Positions 34,101 to 43,103 are shown, counted from the stretch's first letter. The stretch is DNA of 63,888 nt from JAVVVD01 sp964642795 (GCA_964642795.1 CAZXRQ010000002.1:1-63888), one strand, 5' to 3'. The notes: a model not told the origin generated them from the sequence alone. Numbers and translations: made by a program.

Positions 34101-34366
34101 TATAGCTCGCCCGAGGCTGAGTGGCTTATTGTAAGCCCGCCGGAGCTGTTTATCCGCACGGTTACCGTGCCGCCGGAGAATGCTACGCCGTTTTCCTTTA
34201 TAAAGTAATCGCCCTTTGCATACATGGTAAGCGTGGTGGCGTTATTGGTGGTGAGCTTAACCTTTACCCAGCTCAGATCCGTCGCCGCCTCCGCCTTTTG
34301 CGTAACCGGCAGCAGCAGCGCCAGCATCATAGCGCATAGCAGTATCGCCGTAATACGTTTTAGCAT
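31112..34366 (-). CDS. Secreted SpoIID/LytB-domain protein with eight SH3b repeats
   Basis: A 1084-aa exported protein. After a signal peptide (cleavage likely after KAEAA) comes a SpoIID domain (about residues 90-440), which in SpoIID is a lytic transglycosylase acting on peptidoglycan stripped of stem peptides. The catalytic-type Glu lies in VVGYEMSNTFPIEALKAQAI, and the family end reads RWGHGVGMSQRGAQQRA. Eight bacterial SH3 repeats follow (first about 455, last ending at the C-terminus), each with a VNFR.GPST-like opening and GWY..TYNGQTGYI-like close, joined by Thr/Ala/Pro linkers. The start at 34366 (MLKRITA) is 6 bases after GAGGGG. Classic SpoIID is about 340 aa, so this is a vegetative or spore wall-binding variant. 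Confidence 0.9.
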   Translation of the reverse strand: MLKRITAILLCAMMLALLLPVTQKAEAATDLSWVKVKLTTNNATTLTMYAKGDYFIKENGVAFSGGTVTVRINSSGGLTISHSASGELYSGSSCSIMRADVDRSAGYISLNSRYYLGHFNLRATSSGYILVVNEVPLAHYLYGVVGYEMSNTFPIEALKAQAIAAKCYVINQMNTSGEYYIGDTSSDQVYKGYNSSYTNVIAAVDATLKEVLTYGGNILCTYYAASNGGETNYPTYAWSGQGRPNNGYGISIDDYDLQNAWSTKETVTIPIGQVSAFNYESVLYKFLVAKAQVQLSDSTINYIDSIYSVATGSPAYSGTARNLTKGEVTMKLYSVDGAGSVYGQYDQVTVSFKLSELYNYGVVTNASLRMYWGEYNSSQTAYYIYHTRWGHGVGMSQRGAQQRANSGQTYREILSFYYPGASWGTITVNAPENPVNNNQLPAGDYVAATTTGNVNFREGASSGTTKLATIPNGTTVNVYSSSNGWAYAVYNNQAGYISEDYLKYTDTAPTAAPAQGTAIGVINGSGVKFRKGPGTSYDAIASLARNTELTITSQSGSWYAVTVNGVSGYIYSNYVTITGYATAAPASAETASPGATATPAVTASPTVSAPAVIGYGTVAGSGVNFRSGPSTSYSSYGKLALGTELALYGQTGSWYYCMANERMGYISASYVKVTSTATASATPSASATPSPTATAGTAQTGLITASGVNLRSGPGTAYSSYRKLSKNTGLTVLGTIGEWYQVTVSGQTGYVHRDYVKITGTGSTASANGAGVTTGNVNIRKGPGTDYASLGTLNKGTGVTLVSLVNGWYQVTASSGLSGYVSGKYISVTSAITQNEETGDAESATATGTGVTTGTVNFRESPSTSAKKLGQLKSGTVVTLYSLNDGWYEVDYNGTRGYLYAQYVRQTGTVTASASPSISPGTTTTPSSTSTPASGTVTPTAAQNATGTVTPASGTTNSRVNFRSGPATTNSMYSTLDKGAAITILGQSGSWYYILYNGTAGYISKTYAVVSSSGTTGIPTVPSDSAMLTAKVNIAADLHSSASASGTVIKTVSAGDAVTIYYELSGWCLVSAGGVYGYLNYSLD

Positions 34367-34537
34367 ATGCATCCCCTCGACATTAAATTTATCCACTATT
34401 ATTACATATGGTATATACGGTTATTTTACCATACAACTTATGCCCTGTGTATAAAAACCGCGCATATTGAATAATTGTTCATAAATATGGTTATTTTTGC
34501 GATTCGGTCAAAATGCGTTCGTGTACACTGCATCCGC

Positions 34538-34566
34538 TTTGCTTTTGGCATATGCCAGTATATAAT
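34538..34566 (+). promoter_or_regulatory. Candidate promoter of the 734-aa surface protein
   Basis: TTTGCT - 17 nt - TATAAT, 47 bases before the ATG. A GGCATATGCC palindrome sits in the spacer and could be an operator. Confidence 0.45.
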
Positions 34567-34613
34567 AGATTTGTAATAATGTATTATTTCATCTTCAAAT
34601 AACGGGGGTAAAT

Positions 34614-36818
34614 ATGGGAAAGAAAAGAATAGCCGCTGCACTGGCGCTTATACTGGCGCTATGTCTGCTGCCTTCAACGGCATTTGCGGAAGCACAGACT
34701 GCTACTCCGGAGCTGAGTGAGCCTGAGGCCTTTTTTGATCCTGACAACACGGATGAAAACGGAAAGCTGATATACGAAGATCAGATCGGCTATACTGTTG
34801 TTCCGGGGGACGGAACGCAGTCGTATTATGAACAATATGCCTCGGATTCCACGGTAAGGCTGTATGCCTCTTCTACCGGAGGCTCTGAGCTGTACAGCCC
34901 GGTCACCGTTGAAATGCTGGTCAACTCTTCGAACCTCGAGTGCGTCACATTCATCATACCCGCGCCCACCGCCGACACCACCTACTGGCTGTCCGTTCAG
35001 GAGCCGGGCAAGACCGAGAGCGACCGCGCGCCGTTTACGGTAAAGATGTTCAACGCCACCGGCGTGCTGCTGCAGCGCATAGGCACAATGGGCATATCCG
35101 ATATCATACCCACCGCCGACGGCGATTCCGCAGCCAAGGCGCTGGTAGGGCTGGTAGCATACATCAACGCGCACTGCTCCGGGCTCAACATATCCGCCTC
35201 CACCGCGGGTGCGGTCGTTAGTTATTATGTGATGCCCAACTACGGCAACCCCGGCCGGATTGGCGCTGTTGTTTCCCTTTCCAACGGCGACCGCATAAGC
35301 GTCGGGTGCACCATCGGGGCCGAAGCATATACCGGCGGCAAAACCTTTGAGCTGCCGGCCGGCTCCTCTGCCGACTTCGTTTTCGGTTCAAGTGAAGTAC
35401 ACTATGCATCCGGTGACTCCACCGACAATAACAGGAGTGCACTGCTCAACGTGGTGCGCACCTCGGATTCAAGCTGGGTTTACGGCTATCAGACGTTTAT
35501 GCAGGGCTTCTCAGTCTCCACAAGTGCCAGCGACAGCACCGCCGCAATGCCCGGGCTTACGGTTGGCGCCTACACCTGCGGCATAGAGATGCTGGAGCTC
35601 AAGCTGACCAAGCCCACTGCCGCTACCAGCACCACGCTGCATCTGTGGTATACGCCGATCGCAGGCGGATCCGTAAGCAGTAGTATAGAGGATGTGCCAC
35701 AGTATATAGGCTCCTTCACGCTGACGGCAAACCTTTATGATACCCTTACACCTATGCCGCAAGTTGAATCGAGCTCCTTTGGCCGCTGCTATCCCATACT
35801 GGTGACGCTTACAAACTCCGACGTGCTTGCAAACGCAACATTTCGGGTATATAACGTTCCGAGCGGCTCTATATATAACGGCACGCTCAACGCGCAGAGC
35901 GTAGTGCGGCGTGTAGGGGATAAGCTGATTGTAGGATATGCGGTAAACCCGATCACTTCTTCTGCGTTTGGAATAACCGCCACACTGCCCGGACTGGCGG
36001 AAAGCTTGTTTTGTTACATAAGCATATCCACCGACGGTACGCTTTCCAGCGCATATGTGGATGAAACCGGAGGTATCCGGGTCATAACACAGGGCAGCGA
36101 CGTATCGGTCTCGTCCGGCAGCACAAGCGCTGATCTCACGGTTTCCCCGCTGGACGTCGACGACGATGAATATGCGGAGCTGGCAGCCGCCGCGGGCGGC
36201 AATGTTGCGGCGGCCTACGAATTGACGATAAACAGCGGCACGCTGAGCGGCAATACCAACGTAAAGTTCTATGTGGATTCCGCCTATGCAAACAAGCAGG
36301 TGCTTATACTCCATAAAACGAGCTCCGGCACTATTGAGCAATTCACCGTTACCGTGGACGCTGCCGGCTATGCGGAAGCGGCGGTAAGCTCCATGTCCCC
36401 CTTTATGGTGAAAACCAACGTAACCACGACGGAAACGCCCGCGGTAAGCAGGCCCGGAAATCCGTATAACGTCACCGTAAACGCCGGCGACACAGCCACG
36501 TTCTCGCTTTCAGGCGACCCCGGCGCAACCGGCTACCAGTGGTATATCAACCGCGGCGACGGTAAGGGCTTTGTGCGCATAAAGGGTGCTACCGGCATCG
36601 GCTACACCACCTCCGAGGTGAACGCGGGCAACAACGGCTTCCGCTACCGCCGCGCCACCAACTACGGCAGCTATACCGTGGACAGCGACATATTCACGCT
36701 GTATGTTACGGGCGGCTATGCGGCCGTTCCGGACACCGGCGACGGCGCCATGATATGGCCGGCATTACTTATGATGTGCGCTGTGGAATTTGTGCTTGCA
36801 AGGCGGAAGCGCGCATAA
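34614..36818 (+). CDS. Large cell-surface protein with Ig-like domain and PDTGD sortase-like tail
   Basis: A 734-aa exported protein. The signal peptide ends near STAFAEAQ. Most of the chain is beta-rich and repetitive with no family I recognise. About residues 615-700 look like an Ig-like fold (VNAGDTATFSLSGDPGATGY then WYINRGDGKGF). The end is AAVPDTGDGAM, a hydrophobic segment and RRKRA, which has the layout of a sortase signal with a VPDTG core. GGGGG lies 5 bases before the ATG. The 1477-aa protein at 38600 ends in the same way. No sortase is in the window. Role: surface or adhesion, by inference. Confidence 0.85.
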   Translation: MGKKRIAAALALILALCLLPSTAFAEAQTATPELSEPEAFFDPDNTDENGKLIYEDQIGYTVVPGDGTQSYYEQYASDSTVRLYASSTGGSELYSPVTVEMLVNSSNLECVTFIIPAPTADTTYWLSVQEPGKTESDRAPFTVKMFNATGVLLQRIGTMGISDIIPTADGDSAAKALVGLVAYINAHCSGLNISASTAGAVVSYYVMPNYGNPGRIGAVVSLSNGDRISVGCTIGAEAYTGGKTFELPAGSSADFVFGSSEVHYASGDSTDNNRSALLNVVRTSDSSWVYGYQTFMQGFSVSTSASDSTAAMPGLTVGAYTCGIEMLELKLTKPTAATSTTLHLWYTPIAGGSVSSSIEDVPQYIGSFTLTANLYDTLTPMPQVESSSFGRCYPILVTLTNSDVLANATFRVYNVPSGSIYNGTLNAQSVVRRVGDKLIVGYAVNPITSSAFGITATLPGLAESLFCYISISTDGTLSSAYVDETGGIRVITQGSDVSVSSGSTSADLTVSPLDVDDDEYAELAAAAGGNVAAAYELTINSGTLSGNTNVKFYVDSAYANKQVLILHKTSSGTIEQFTVTVDAAGYAEAAVSSMSPFMVKTNVTTTETPAVSRPGNPYNVTVNAGDTATFSLSGDPGATGYQWYINRGDGKGFVRIKGATGIGYTTSEVNAGNNGFRYRRATNYGSYTVDSDIFTLYVTGGYAAVPDTGDGAMIWPALLMMCAVEFVLARRKRA

Positions 36819-36836
36819 TGATCAACTCGCATACGG

Positions 36837-36858
36837 GGCGGCCTCACGGCCGCCTTTT
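36837..36858 (+). terminator. Rho-independent terminator of the 734-aa surface protein gene
   Basis: GGCGGCC-TCAC-GGCCGCC followed by TTTT, 18 bases after the stop. Confidence 0.8.
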
Positions 36859-36860
36859 GC

Positions 36861-36894
36861 TTGTCGAAAAAGTCAATTTTGACTATTTCGACAG
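36861..36894 (+). repeat. Family A minimal copy A3
   Basis: TGTCGAAAAAGTCA and TGACTATTTCGACA pair around ATTT with one mismatch. It equals the first hairpin of family A joined directly to a right-end CGACAG, with no internal hairpins, and stands 2 bases after a terminator. Confidence 0.7.
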
Positions 36895-36915
36895 CCTGCG
36901 CCCCGCCCGCCGTGA

Positions 36916-36944
36916 TTGACATTTTACTCATACCGCCATATAAT
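36916..36944 (+). promoter_or_regulatory. Consensus vegetative promoter of the DUF937 gene
   Basis: TTGACA - 17 nt - TATAAT, an exact sigma-A consensus with ideal spacing, 48 bases before the ATG at 36993. High expression is expected. Confidence 0.85.
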
Positions 36945-36992
36945 TGTTGTGAAAATATATTGTTGTACAATTATTGTATGGAGGGCAAAAAC

Positions 36993-37670
36993 ATGCAAGT
37001 ATCCAAGGATCTCTCACAGCTGCTTCTGAGCAGCGATTCTTTAAAGGCGCTAAGCAAATCCTCCGGCGCCAGCCAGCCCCAGGTCAAAAAGATAGTCAGC
37101 GCCGCGCTGCCCATCATGCTCTCCGGCATGAAGACCAACGCCAAGTCGGATAAGTCCGGCGCGAAGAGCCTGCTTACAGCACTTAACTCACATTCCGGCG
37201 ACGATATAAGCGACATAAGCTCATTCTTCTCCGCTGCGGACGCCGACGACGGCGACAAGATCGTTTCCCACGTGCTGGGTGGCAGCAAGCAGAATATCAC
37301 CAAGGCCTTAGCGTCCAAATCCGGCGCCACCAAGGGCGAGGTCGGCAGCATACTTGCGCTGCTCGCCCCCGCGCTGCTCACAGCAGTGGGCAATCAGGCC
37401 TCCAGCTCCAACACCAGCGCCTCCGGCCTCGACAGTCTGCTGGGTACGCTTATGGGCAGCAGCTCCAACTCATCCAACGACGATGACGACGGCGTGGGTC
37501 TTGACGACATCGCGTCCATACTGCTAGGCAGCTCAGGCTCAGGCTCAGGCTCAGGCTCCGTGCTGGGCTCGCTTCTCGGCTCCAGCTCAAACTCCAGCTC
37601 AAGCTCCAGTTCCTCTGGCAGTGGCAATTTACTCAATCTGCTGCTCAACGTATTCGGCGACGACGACTGA
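36993..37670 (+). CDS. Ser/Gly-rich DUF937-like protein
   Basis: A 225-aa protein. The N-terminal 150 residues are helical and resemble DUF937 (YidB-like): DLSQLLLSSDSLKALSKSSG, IVSHVLGGSKQNITKALASK and SGATKGEVGSILALLAPALL. The rest is a Ser/Gly/Asp-rich low-complexity tail punctuated by LLGSLLGS-type turns, ending LLNLLLNVFGDDD. The ATG at 36993 follows GGAGGG; the longer in-frame form would start inside repeat A3 and run through the promoter. There is no signal peptide. The function is unknown; an abundant self-associating protein is one reading. Confidence 0.8.
   Translation: MQVSKDLSQLLLSSDSLKALSKSSGASQPQVKKIVSAALPIMLSGMKTNAKSDKSGAKSLLTALNSHSGDDISDISSFFSAADADDGDKIVSHVLGGSKQNITKALASKSGATKGEVGSILALLAPALLTAVGNQASSSNTSASGLDSLLGTLMGSSSNSSNDDDDGVGLDDIASILLGSSGSGSGSGSVLGSLLGSSSNSSSSSSSSGSGNLLNLLLNVFGDDD
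37531..37558 (+). repeat. GGCTCA hexamer tract inside the DUF937 gene
   Basis: Four to five tandem GGCTCA units encoding Gly-Ser repeats. Copy changes keep frame. Confidence 0.75.
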
Positions 37671-37689
37671 TATTTACTGCTGCGCAAAC

Positions 37690-37715
37690 CGGGGCTGACC
37701 ATGCGGTCAGCCCCG
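37690..37715. terminator. Stem-loop between convergent DUF937 and spoVT genes
   Basis: CGGGGCTGACC-ATGC-GGTCAGCCCCG, 11-bp perfect stem, no clear T-run on either side. It probably serves both genes. Confidence 0.55.
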
Positions 37716-37748
37716 ATCCATATATTACCACGCCGCTTGGCGCGACGC

Positions 37749-38297
37749 TCAGTTTTCCAGCTGCTTACCCATAAACTGCGCAGCCGTCTCGCATACCTTA
37801 AGCTCCATAGCGCCCATCTCTGCCGCCTCTCTGGAAAGCAGCATAACGGCGCCTATGGCGTCACCGGCGGCGAGTATCGGCACCACAGTCTGCGCGGAAT
37901 AATCCTCTACGCAATCCATACTTACGCAAAGCAGCTCCTCGCCGCGGCTTCTGCAAAGCTGCGCGCGATTCCTGTTCTGCATAATGCGCTCAATATCCTC
38001 ATGCAGCGGTTTATCCATAAGCTCACGGCGGCTTCCGCCGGACACAGCGATCACAACGTCCTTATCGCATATCACCGCGATATGTCCGGTGGATTGATGC
38101 AGCGCCTCTGCGTATTCCCGCGCAAAGTCGCCCAGCTCGCCTATGGGCGAGTACTTCTTCAATATCACTTCGCCCTCGCGATCCGTGAAAATCTCCAGCG
38201 GGTCGCCCTCGCGAATCCTCAGCGTTCTTCTGATTTCCTTGGGTATGACCACCCTGCCCAGCTCGTCGATTCGGCGCACTATACCTGTTGCCTTCAA
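37749..38297 (-). CDS. spoVT: Stage V sporulation protein T
   Basis: Forespore transcription regulator of the AbrB family, 182 aa. The N-terminal DNA-binding swapped-hairpin domain (residues 1-52, ATGIVRRIDELGRVVIPKEI and RRTLRIREGDPLEIFTDREG) matches SpoVT almost exactly; the rest is a GAF-like domain (AVICDKDVVIAVSGG, VVPILAAGDAIGAVMLL). The start is a TTG at 38297, 9 bases after AGGAGG, which fits the known SpoVT N-terminus. A forespore-type promoter lies upstream. This gene is the best single sign that the organism forms spores. Confidence 0.96.
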   Translation of the reverse strand: MKATGIVRRIDELGRVVIPKEIRRTLRIREGDPLEIFTDREGEVILKKYSPIGELGDFAREYAEALHQSTGHIAVICDKDVVIAVSGGSRRELMDKPLHEDIERIMQNRNRAQLCRSRGEELLCVSMDCVEDYSAQTVVPILAAGDAIGAVMLLSREAAEMGAMELKVCETAAQFMGKQLEN

Positions 38298-38328
38298 GCC
38301 CGTATCCTCCTATGGAATTATCTGGACT

Positions 38329-38358
38329 TAGTATTGAATCCGGCGGCCCGTCTTATGC
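38329..38358 (-). promoter_or_regulatory. Putative forespore (sigma-G/F type) promoter of spoVT
   Basis: GCATAA - 16 nt - CAATACTA on the minus strand (17 nt if the -10 is read AATACTA), close to the known sigma-G pattern (-35 TGAATA/GCATA, -10 CATACTA). spoVT is sigma-G dependent in B. subtilis. Confidence 0.5.
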
Positions 38359-38421
38359 GGTTTTTCGCATGGGGATTTTTGGCAGATTTGGATATGCGCC
38401 GCAAGCTGACAGTCATCCGGG

Positions 38422-38449
38422 AAAAATAGCGGCGCACCAAACAGCCGCA
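38422..38449 (-). terminator. Weak terminator candidate after the 1477-aa surface protein gene
   Basis: On the minus strand GTGCGGC...GCCGC-type stem followed by TATTTTTC. The rest of the 302-base gap between spoVT and the surface gene (38298-38599) shows only the spoVT promoter; a 78-codon minus-strand ORF there has no ribosome site and is not called. Confidence 0.35.
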
Positions 38450-38599
38450 CTGTGAAATGCGGTCGGTCATAGCCGTTATGAACATTTCAGTATAGAGCTT
38501 TTGCCGGATAAACGCCAAAGCTTGCAGAAAGCGGCTGTTCAACCTTTGGAACAAGGCGCCGCTTACATCCCGGAGCCGCTGTAATGCCAGCAGCGTATT

Positions 38600-41500
38600 T
38601 TAACGCCTTGACGTTCGCGCCCTGCCTGTAATAAACAGCGTAAATGCAGCAAAGCAGAGCAACGGCAGTATCGCCGGCGCATCGCCGGTATCCGGAGGCA
38701 GCGGCACTGTATCCGCATTGTAGGATATTATCGTCCGTGCAACCGTAAACTTTGTTTCCGCATAGCCGTCTAAAAAGACGATGCGTATCGTATGGGTGCC
38801 GATGAGCGATCTCAGCAGAGCTGCGCTGAGCGATACCGATGTGCCGTCCGCGCCGTAGCTGGCAACCGTAACAGCGGCCGGGTCAGCATCCACGCCATCG
38901 ATCTGAGTATTAACATAATCGTTATTTGCGCCGCCGGTTGTAAAGCTGAGGCCGCTGCTGCTGCGGATATACCAGCGGCTGTTTGCGCCGCCGGTCATGG
39001 TATATATTCGCGGTGTGTTGGATAATATGCTGGCGCTTGTCGAGCCGTTTTCCGGGACGGAGTAGTTACCCGCGTCTGATCCGCTTAGTGTGTAGGTTAC
39101 GGTAACGGTCTTGCCCATGCCTATCTCCGCATCGGCAAATGCGCCTCTGGCGGATACTGTAACGTCGTCGCCTTCGGCTATGCCCTGAACTGTGCCCACG
39201 GTGATACTGGTGGCAGTCGCGCCGTCGTATACCTTATTCGCGGCGGTGCTTCCGGTCACGGTAAGGGCTTTCGCCGTTATGTTGGCGCTGGTCGAGCCGT
39301 TTTCCGGGGCGGAGTAGTTGCCCGCGTCTAATCCGCTTAGTGCGTAGGTTATAGTAACGGTCTTGCCCACGCCTGCCTCCGCATCGATAAATGCGCCTCT
39401 GGCGGATACTGTAACGTCGTCGCCTTCGACTATGCCCGTAACTGTGCCCACGGTGATACTGGTGGCAGTCGCGCCGTCGTATACCTTATTCGCGGCGGCA
39501 CTTCCGGTCACGGTAAGGGCTTTTGCCGTTATATTGGCGCTGGTCGTAAAGGAAGCATCTGTATAGTAGTTGACGGCATCCTCACCCAGGAGGATGCAGA
39601 CAAGCGTGACGGTCTTATCGTTTCCAACAGCCGCGTCCGTATAGACTCCCTGTATGCCCAGGCTCACAGCGTCATTTCCAATGAGTACCGACATATCCGG
39701 CTGCAAAGTACCTATCAAAGCGGTGGCGGTTGCCGTTCCGTCATAGATTTTGTCCAAGGCGGTGGGGGTGCCTGTAACGGGAAGATATTTTTGGCCGATG
39801 GTAGCAGTTACCGACGTTATTTCATAGTTTCCAGCGTCATCACCATTAAGGACGCCATAGGTAGAGGTGTATGTCCGGATACCCGTGGCGGTTGCCGTTA
39901 TGGTGCCTTCGGCGGATACTGCGTCGCCCTCTATCACTCCGCTTACGGTTCCGCCGCTTAAATCCGTCGCAGTACCATAGGTACCGTCAGCGTTAATGGT
40001 AACAGGCCTTTTAGTAATGGTTGCCGTAACAATACTGTCGTTGGGCGCAAGGTAGTTGCCGGAATCAGCCCCGCTTATTGTATACTGAACGCGAACCTGC
40101 TTGTCTTCCGCGGCATTTTTATCCAGAAATGTCGCAGCAGCGGTGACAGTCACAGCATCCGTGCCTACTACCCCTGTGACAACCCCTATATCGGTGACCG
40201 TGGCGTCCATCGTACCGTCATAGACCTTGTTCCCTATAGTGGTGCCGCTTACGCCAAGCTGCTTTTTTGATATGGTGACGCCGGTAAGCTGTGTATAGCC
40301 TTGAAAAACGCCCATACTCAAAGCATAATTATCTGCGTCGTCCCCGCTTAGATACGCGGAGCCTGTAAGGGTAACCGTTCTGTTTGTTCCGCAGTTTGCA
40401 TTGTCGAACACCCCGGGCAGAACAACCTTAACGTCTTCGTCCGCTAGATTTACCGAGCTTTCGCAGGTTATTACCGGCTTAAAAGCGGTGGTGCCGTCAT
40501 ATGTTTTGCCGGAGTTTATCTCATACACGGTGATGGTCGCCTTGGATATGGCGCCATCGGTACGGCTTTCACCTGCAGGCGCGCTGTAATTGGCTGCGCC
40601 TGTGCCGGTAAGGCTGTATGTAACAGTAATCGCCTTGCCCTCGCCGACGGTCTTGGCGGGGAATGTTACCGTGGCCTTTACGGTTACTTTGGCGGCGTCA
40701 AGCTCATGTATGCCGCCAAGAAAGTCGACAGGGACTGTCACGGTCTGGCTCGCGCCGCCGTTATATACCATAGCGCGCGGATCTGTCAGGCTGGTGATCG
40801 AAGCCGGATAGGTAACGGTTATAGGGGCCGGCGTGATCTTGCCGTATACCGTTTGGTCAACGGGTGCGATGTATTTCGCAGCGTCAGTCCCGCTGATTGT
40901 ATAGCGTACCGTGGCTGCGGCGTTATCTGAAACGGCGGGGGTGTTATATGACGCAGCCGCTATTGAGACCTGCACGTCGTCACCCTCCGCGATTCCGTTA
41001 ATGCTTGTAAACGTGGCGGTAGTACTCCAATCGATCGGGGAATACACTATGGTTCCCACGCTTGTGCCCGAGACGGTAAGCTGTGTGCTGGCGTTTATTG
41101 TTATTCTGACAGCGTTGGAGCAGGCGGTTAACGTAGTGTCGCCCGTCTGGAAGGTGACCAGGTATCTTATGTAGTAGTTGCTTTGAGTGCTGGTAAAGGT
41201 GGCGACAGCGGGATCAAAGTCAACCCATGTGCCGAGTGCGCTGTTGCTTGGGCTGTACTGCCACGTTGTGGAAACAGGCGTATAGCCGTTGTAGGTTACG
41301 TCGGGGGCTGTAAGGGTCAGCTTCTGCCCGGAATAAATAGCGGCAGGCGCCGATATCGTGGCTATATCGATCAGCGCGGGCTGTATCTCTATGTAGGTAT
41401 AGTAGGCATAGCTGTTGCCACTGGGATACGTGGCCGAGGCCGGCGCGACGGAGCTGGAGATGAATTCACCGTCTGCGCTGGTTCGCCACCGGTGCGACTC

Positions 41501-43103
41501 ATAGATGCTGTAGTTGTCGCCGTTAGTTGCATACGTAGAACCCTTGAGGGTTATATATGCCCTGTTTCCTATGGTGAACCAGAAGCTTCCTTCTCCAATC
41601 ACGCTCGACTGCCCGGCGCTGGTCAGCGTAAGCGTGTTATCGGAATCGTTATTGGTAAGCGTGCCGCCCGAGAAAATGGCGGTTGCGCTTGCAACGCCGG
41701 CAGCGGCGGAGACCGTGGTACTTCCACCCCCGCCGGCGGAACGATACTCTCCACCGGATGAGCTGTTGGTTTTTGTGATGTTGCCGCCGGTGGCGGTAAG
41801 CGTGCCGCCATTGACTGTGCTTTTATTGTATACGCCCGCACTGCCAAAGAAACCCGAGAGAGCAAAGTTGCTTGCCGTGATAGCGCCGCCGGTAGCGTTA
41901 AGGCTGCCGTCAGATAGTGTGACCGGGCATGCGACGCCCGCGCTGCCGAAGATGCTGGTGGAGAGCTCATCATTCGGGCTGGGGATTGTGGTGTTGGCGT
42001 CCATGCTGGCTGTTATATTTCCGCCGGTGGCGTCAAGCGTGCCGCCGGACACAGTTAAGGCGATTTGGTGGGTTGAACGGAAGTCGAAAATACACGGGTC
42101 AGCCACGCCCGCGCTGTATGCCATAGTGCATATGGAGTCGGCGGCGGTGATGCTGCCGCCGGTGGCGGTGATGCCCCCGTTGAAATTATACTCATAATCG
42201 TCGCTTGAGTCGCCAAACGCTATACCCGCGTTTGTAAAAAAGAGATACTTCGCGCTGTTCAGCATAGCATTAGCGCCGGCGGAGGTGACTGTGCCGTTAA
42301 GGGTAATGCTTCCCTGATAGGAGCAAAGCCCGGCGCAGGTCGTGGTGCAAAAGTAGTCGTTGATGTTGCTGCTCTCGCCCCAGTTGCCGTCGCGGTTAAT
42401 TGTTACACTCCATGGGTTAACCGTTACGGAGCTTCCTGAGTCTACGGTAAGCCCGTTTGACACATATATCCCGGCACTTAAAAACATCATGTTGCAGTCG
42501 GTAAGGGATACGTCGCCCGGAGTAATATCCAGCACTCCGCCGTTTACGTTAAGCTGAGATGCGTAAATTCCGCACGACGCAATCATGCTGTTCACGTCAT
42601 TACTCAACGAGAGGTTGCTTTCGGTGAAGCTGCTGCCCTGTACGGAAAGCTTGCCGGTGCCCGCTTCTCCGCCTGAGACCGTGAGCGCACCTATGGTAAC
42701 GCCGCCGTTTGCCCCCAGAGTAGCGCAAACGATCGCCGAGGTGAGCCAGGATTGGTTTCCTGTGCAGGAAATGGAGTTTTCAGAGCCGTCTTCAAGTATT
42801 ATTTCCGTGTCGCCCATCACTATAAGCCCTATGGAGGCGGTAGTGGAAAAGTTAAAGCCACTAAGCACAAGCGAGGTGCCGCTTGCGCGCCAGCCCGTAT
42901 AACTGCTGCCGACGTTACCGGTAGGCGTCATTGTCATGTTAATAGTATCAACGGCATAGGAGAGCAAATATGCATTGCCGTTACCGTCGTCGGGAACGAA
43001 TACAAGCGTGTAATCTGCCGTTCCCTCAGCCAAAGCAGAGGGCGAGCAGCAGCAGCATCGCAGCGGCGATTAGTATGCTTTTGATTCTGAAAGCGCGTTT
43101 CAC
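38600..43103 (-). CDS. Very large YDG/MBG-repeat surface protein with PDTGD tail; apparent frameshift in signal peptide
   Basis: The main open frame (38600-43033, 1477 codons) encodes a secreted beta-rich protein. Residues about 1-540 resemble a parallel beta-helix with repeated Gly/Thr rungs; about 560-1370 hold at least seven YDG/MBG-type repeats marked by NKVYDG or KIYDGTATAT; the C-terminus is PLPPDTGDAP, a hydrophobic segment and RTSRR. This frame begins without a signal peptide. One frame away, a GTG at 43103 behind AAAGGA encodes a good signal start (MKRAFRIKSILIAAAMLLLL) that stops at TGA near 43031, while the main frame just there reads SALAEGTADY, a fitting cleavage site. A single-base indel between about 43035 and 43075 would join them. 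Confidence 0.8.
39031..39534 (-). repeat. Tandem 252-bp YDG repeat units
   Basis: Two adjacent units of 252 bp (84 codons), 39031-39282 and 39283-39534, differ at a small number of positions. A diverged third unit starts at 39535. In-frame expansion or loss by recombination is likely. Confidence 0.85.

Noticed and set aside
38318..38554. 78-codon minus-strand frame between spoVT and the surface protein
   Set aside because: No Shine-Dalgarno, TTG start, basic low-information product, and it overlaps the putative spoVT promoter.
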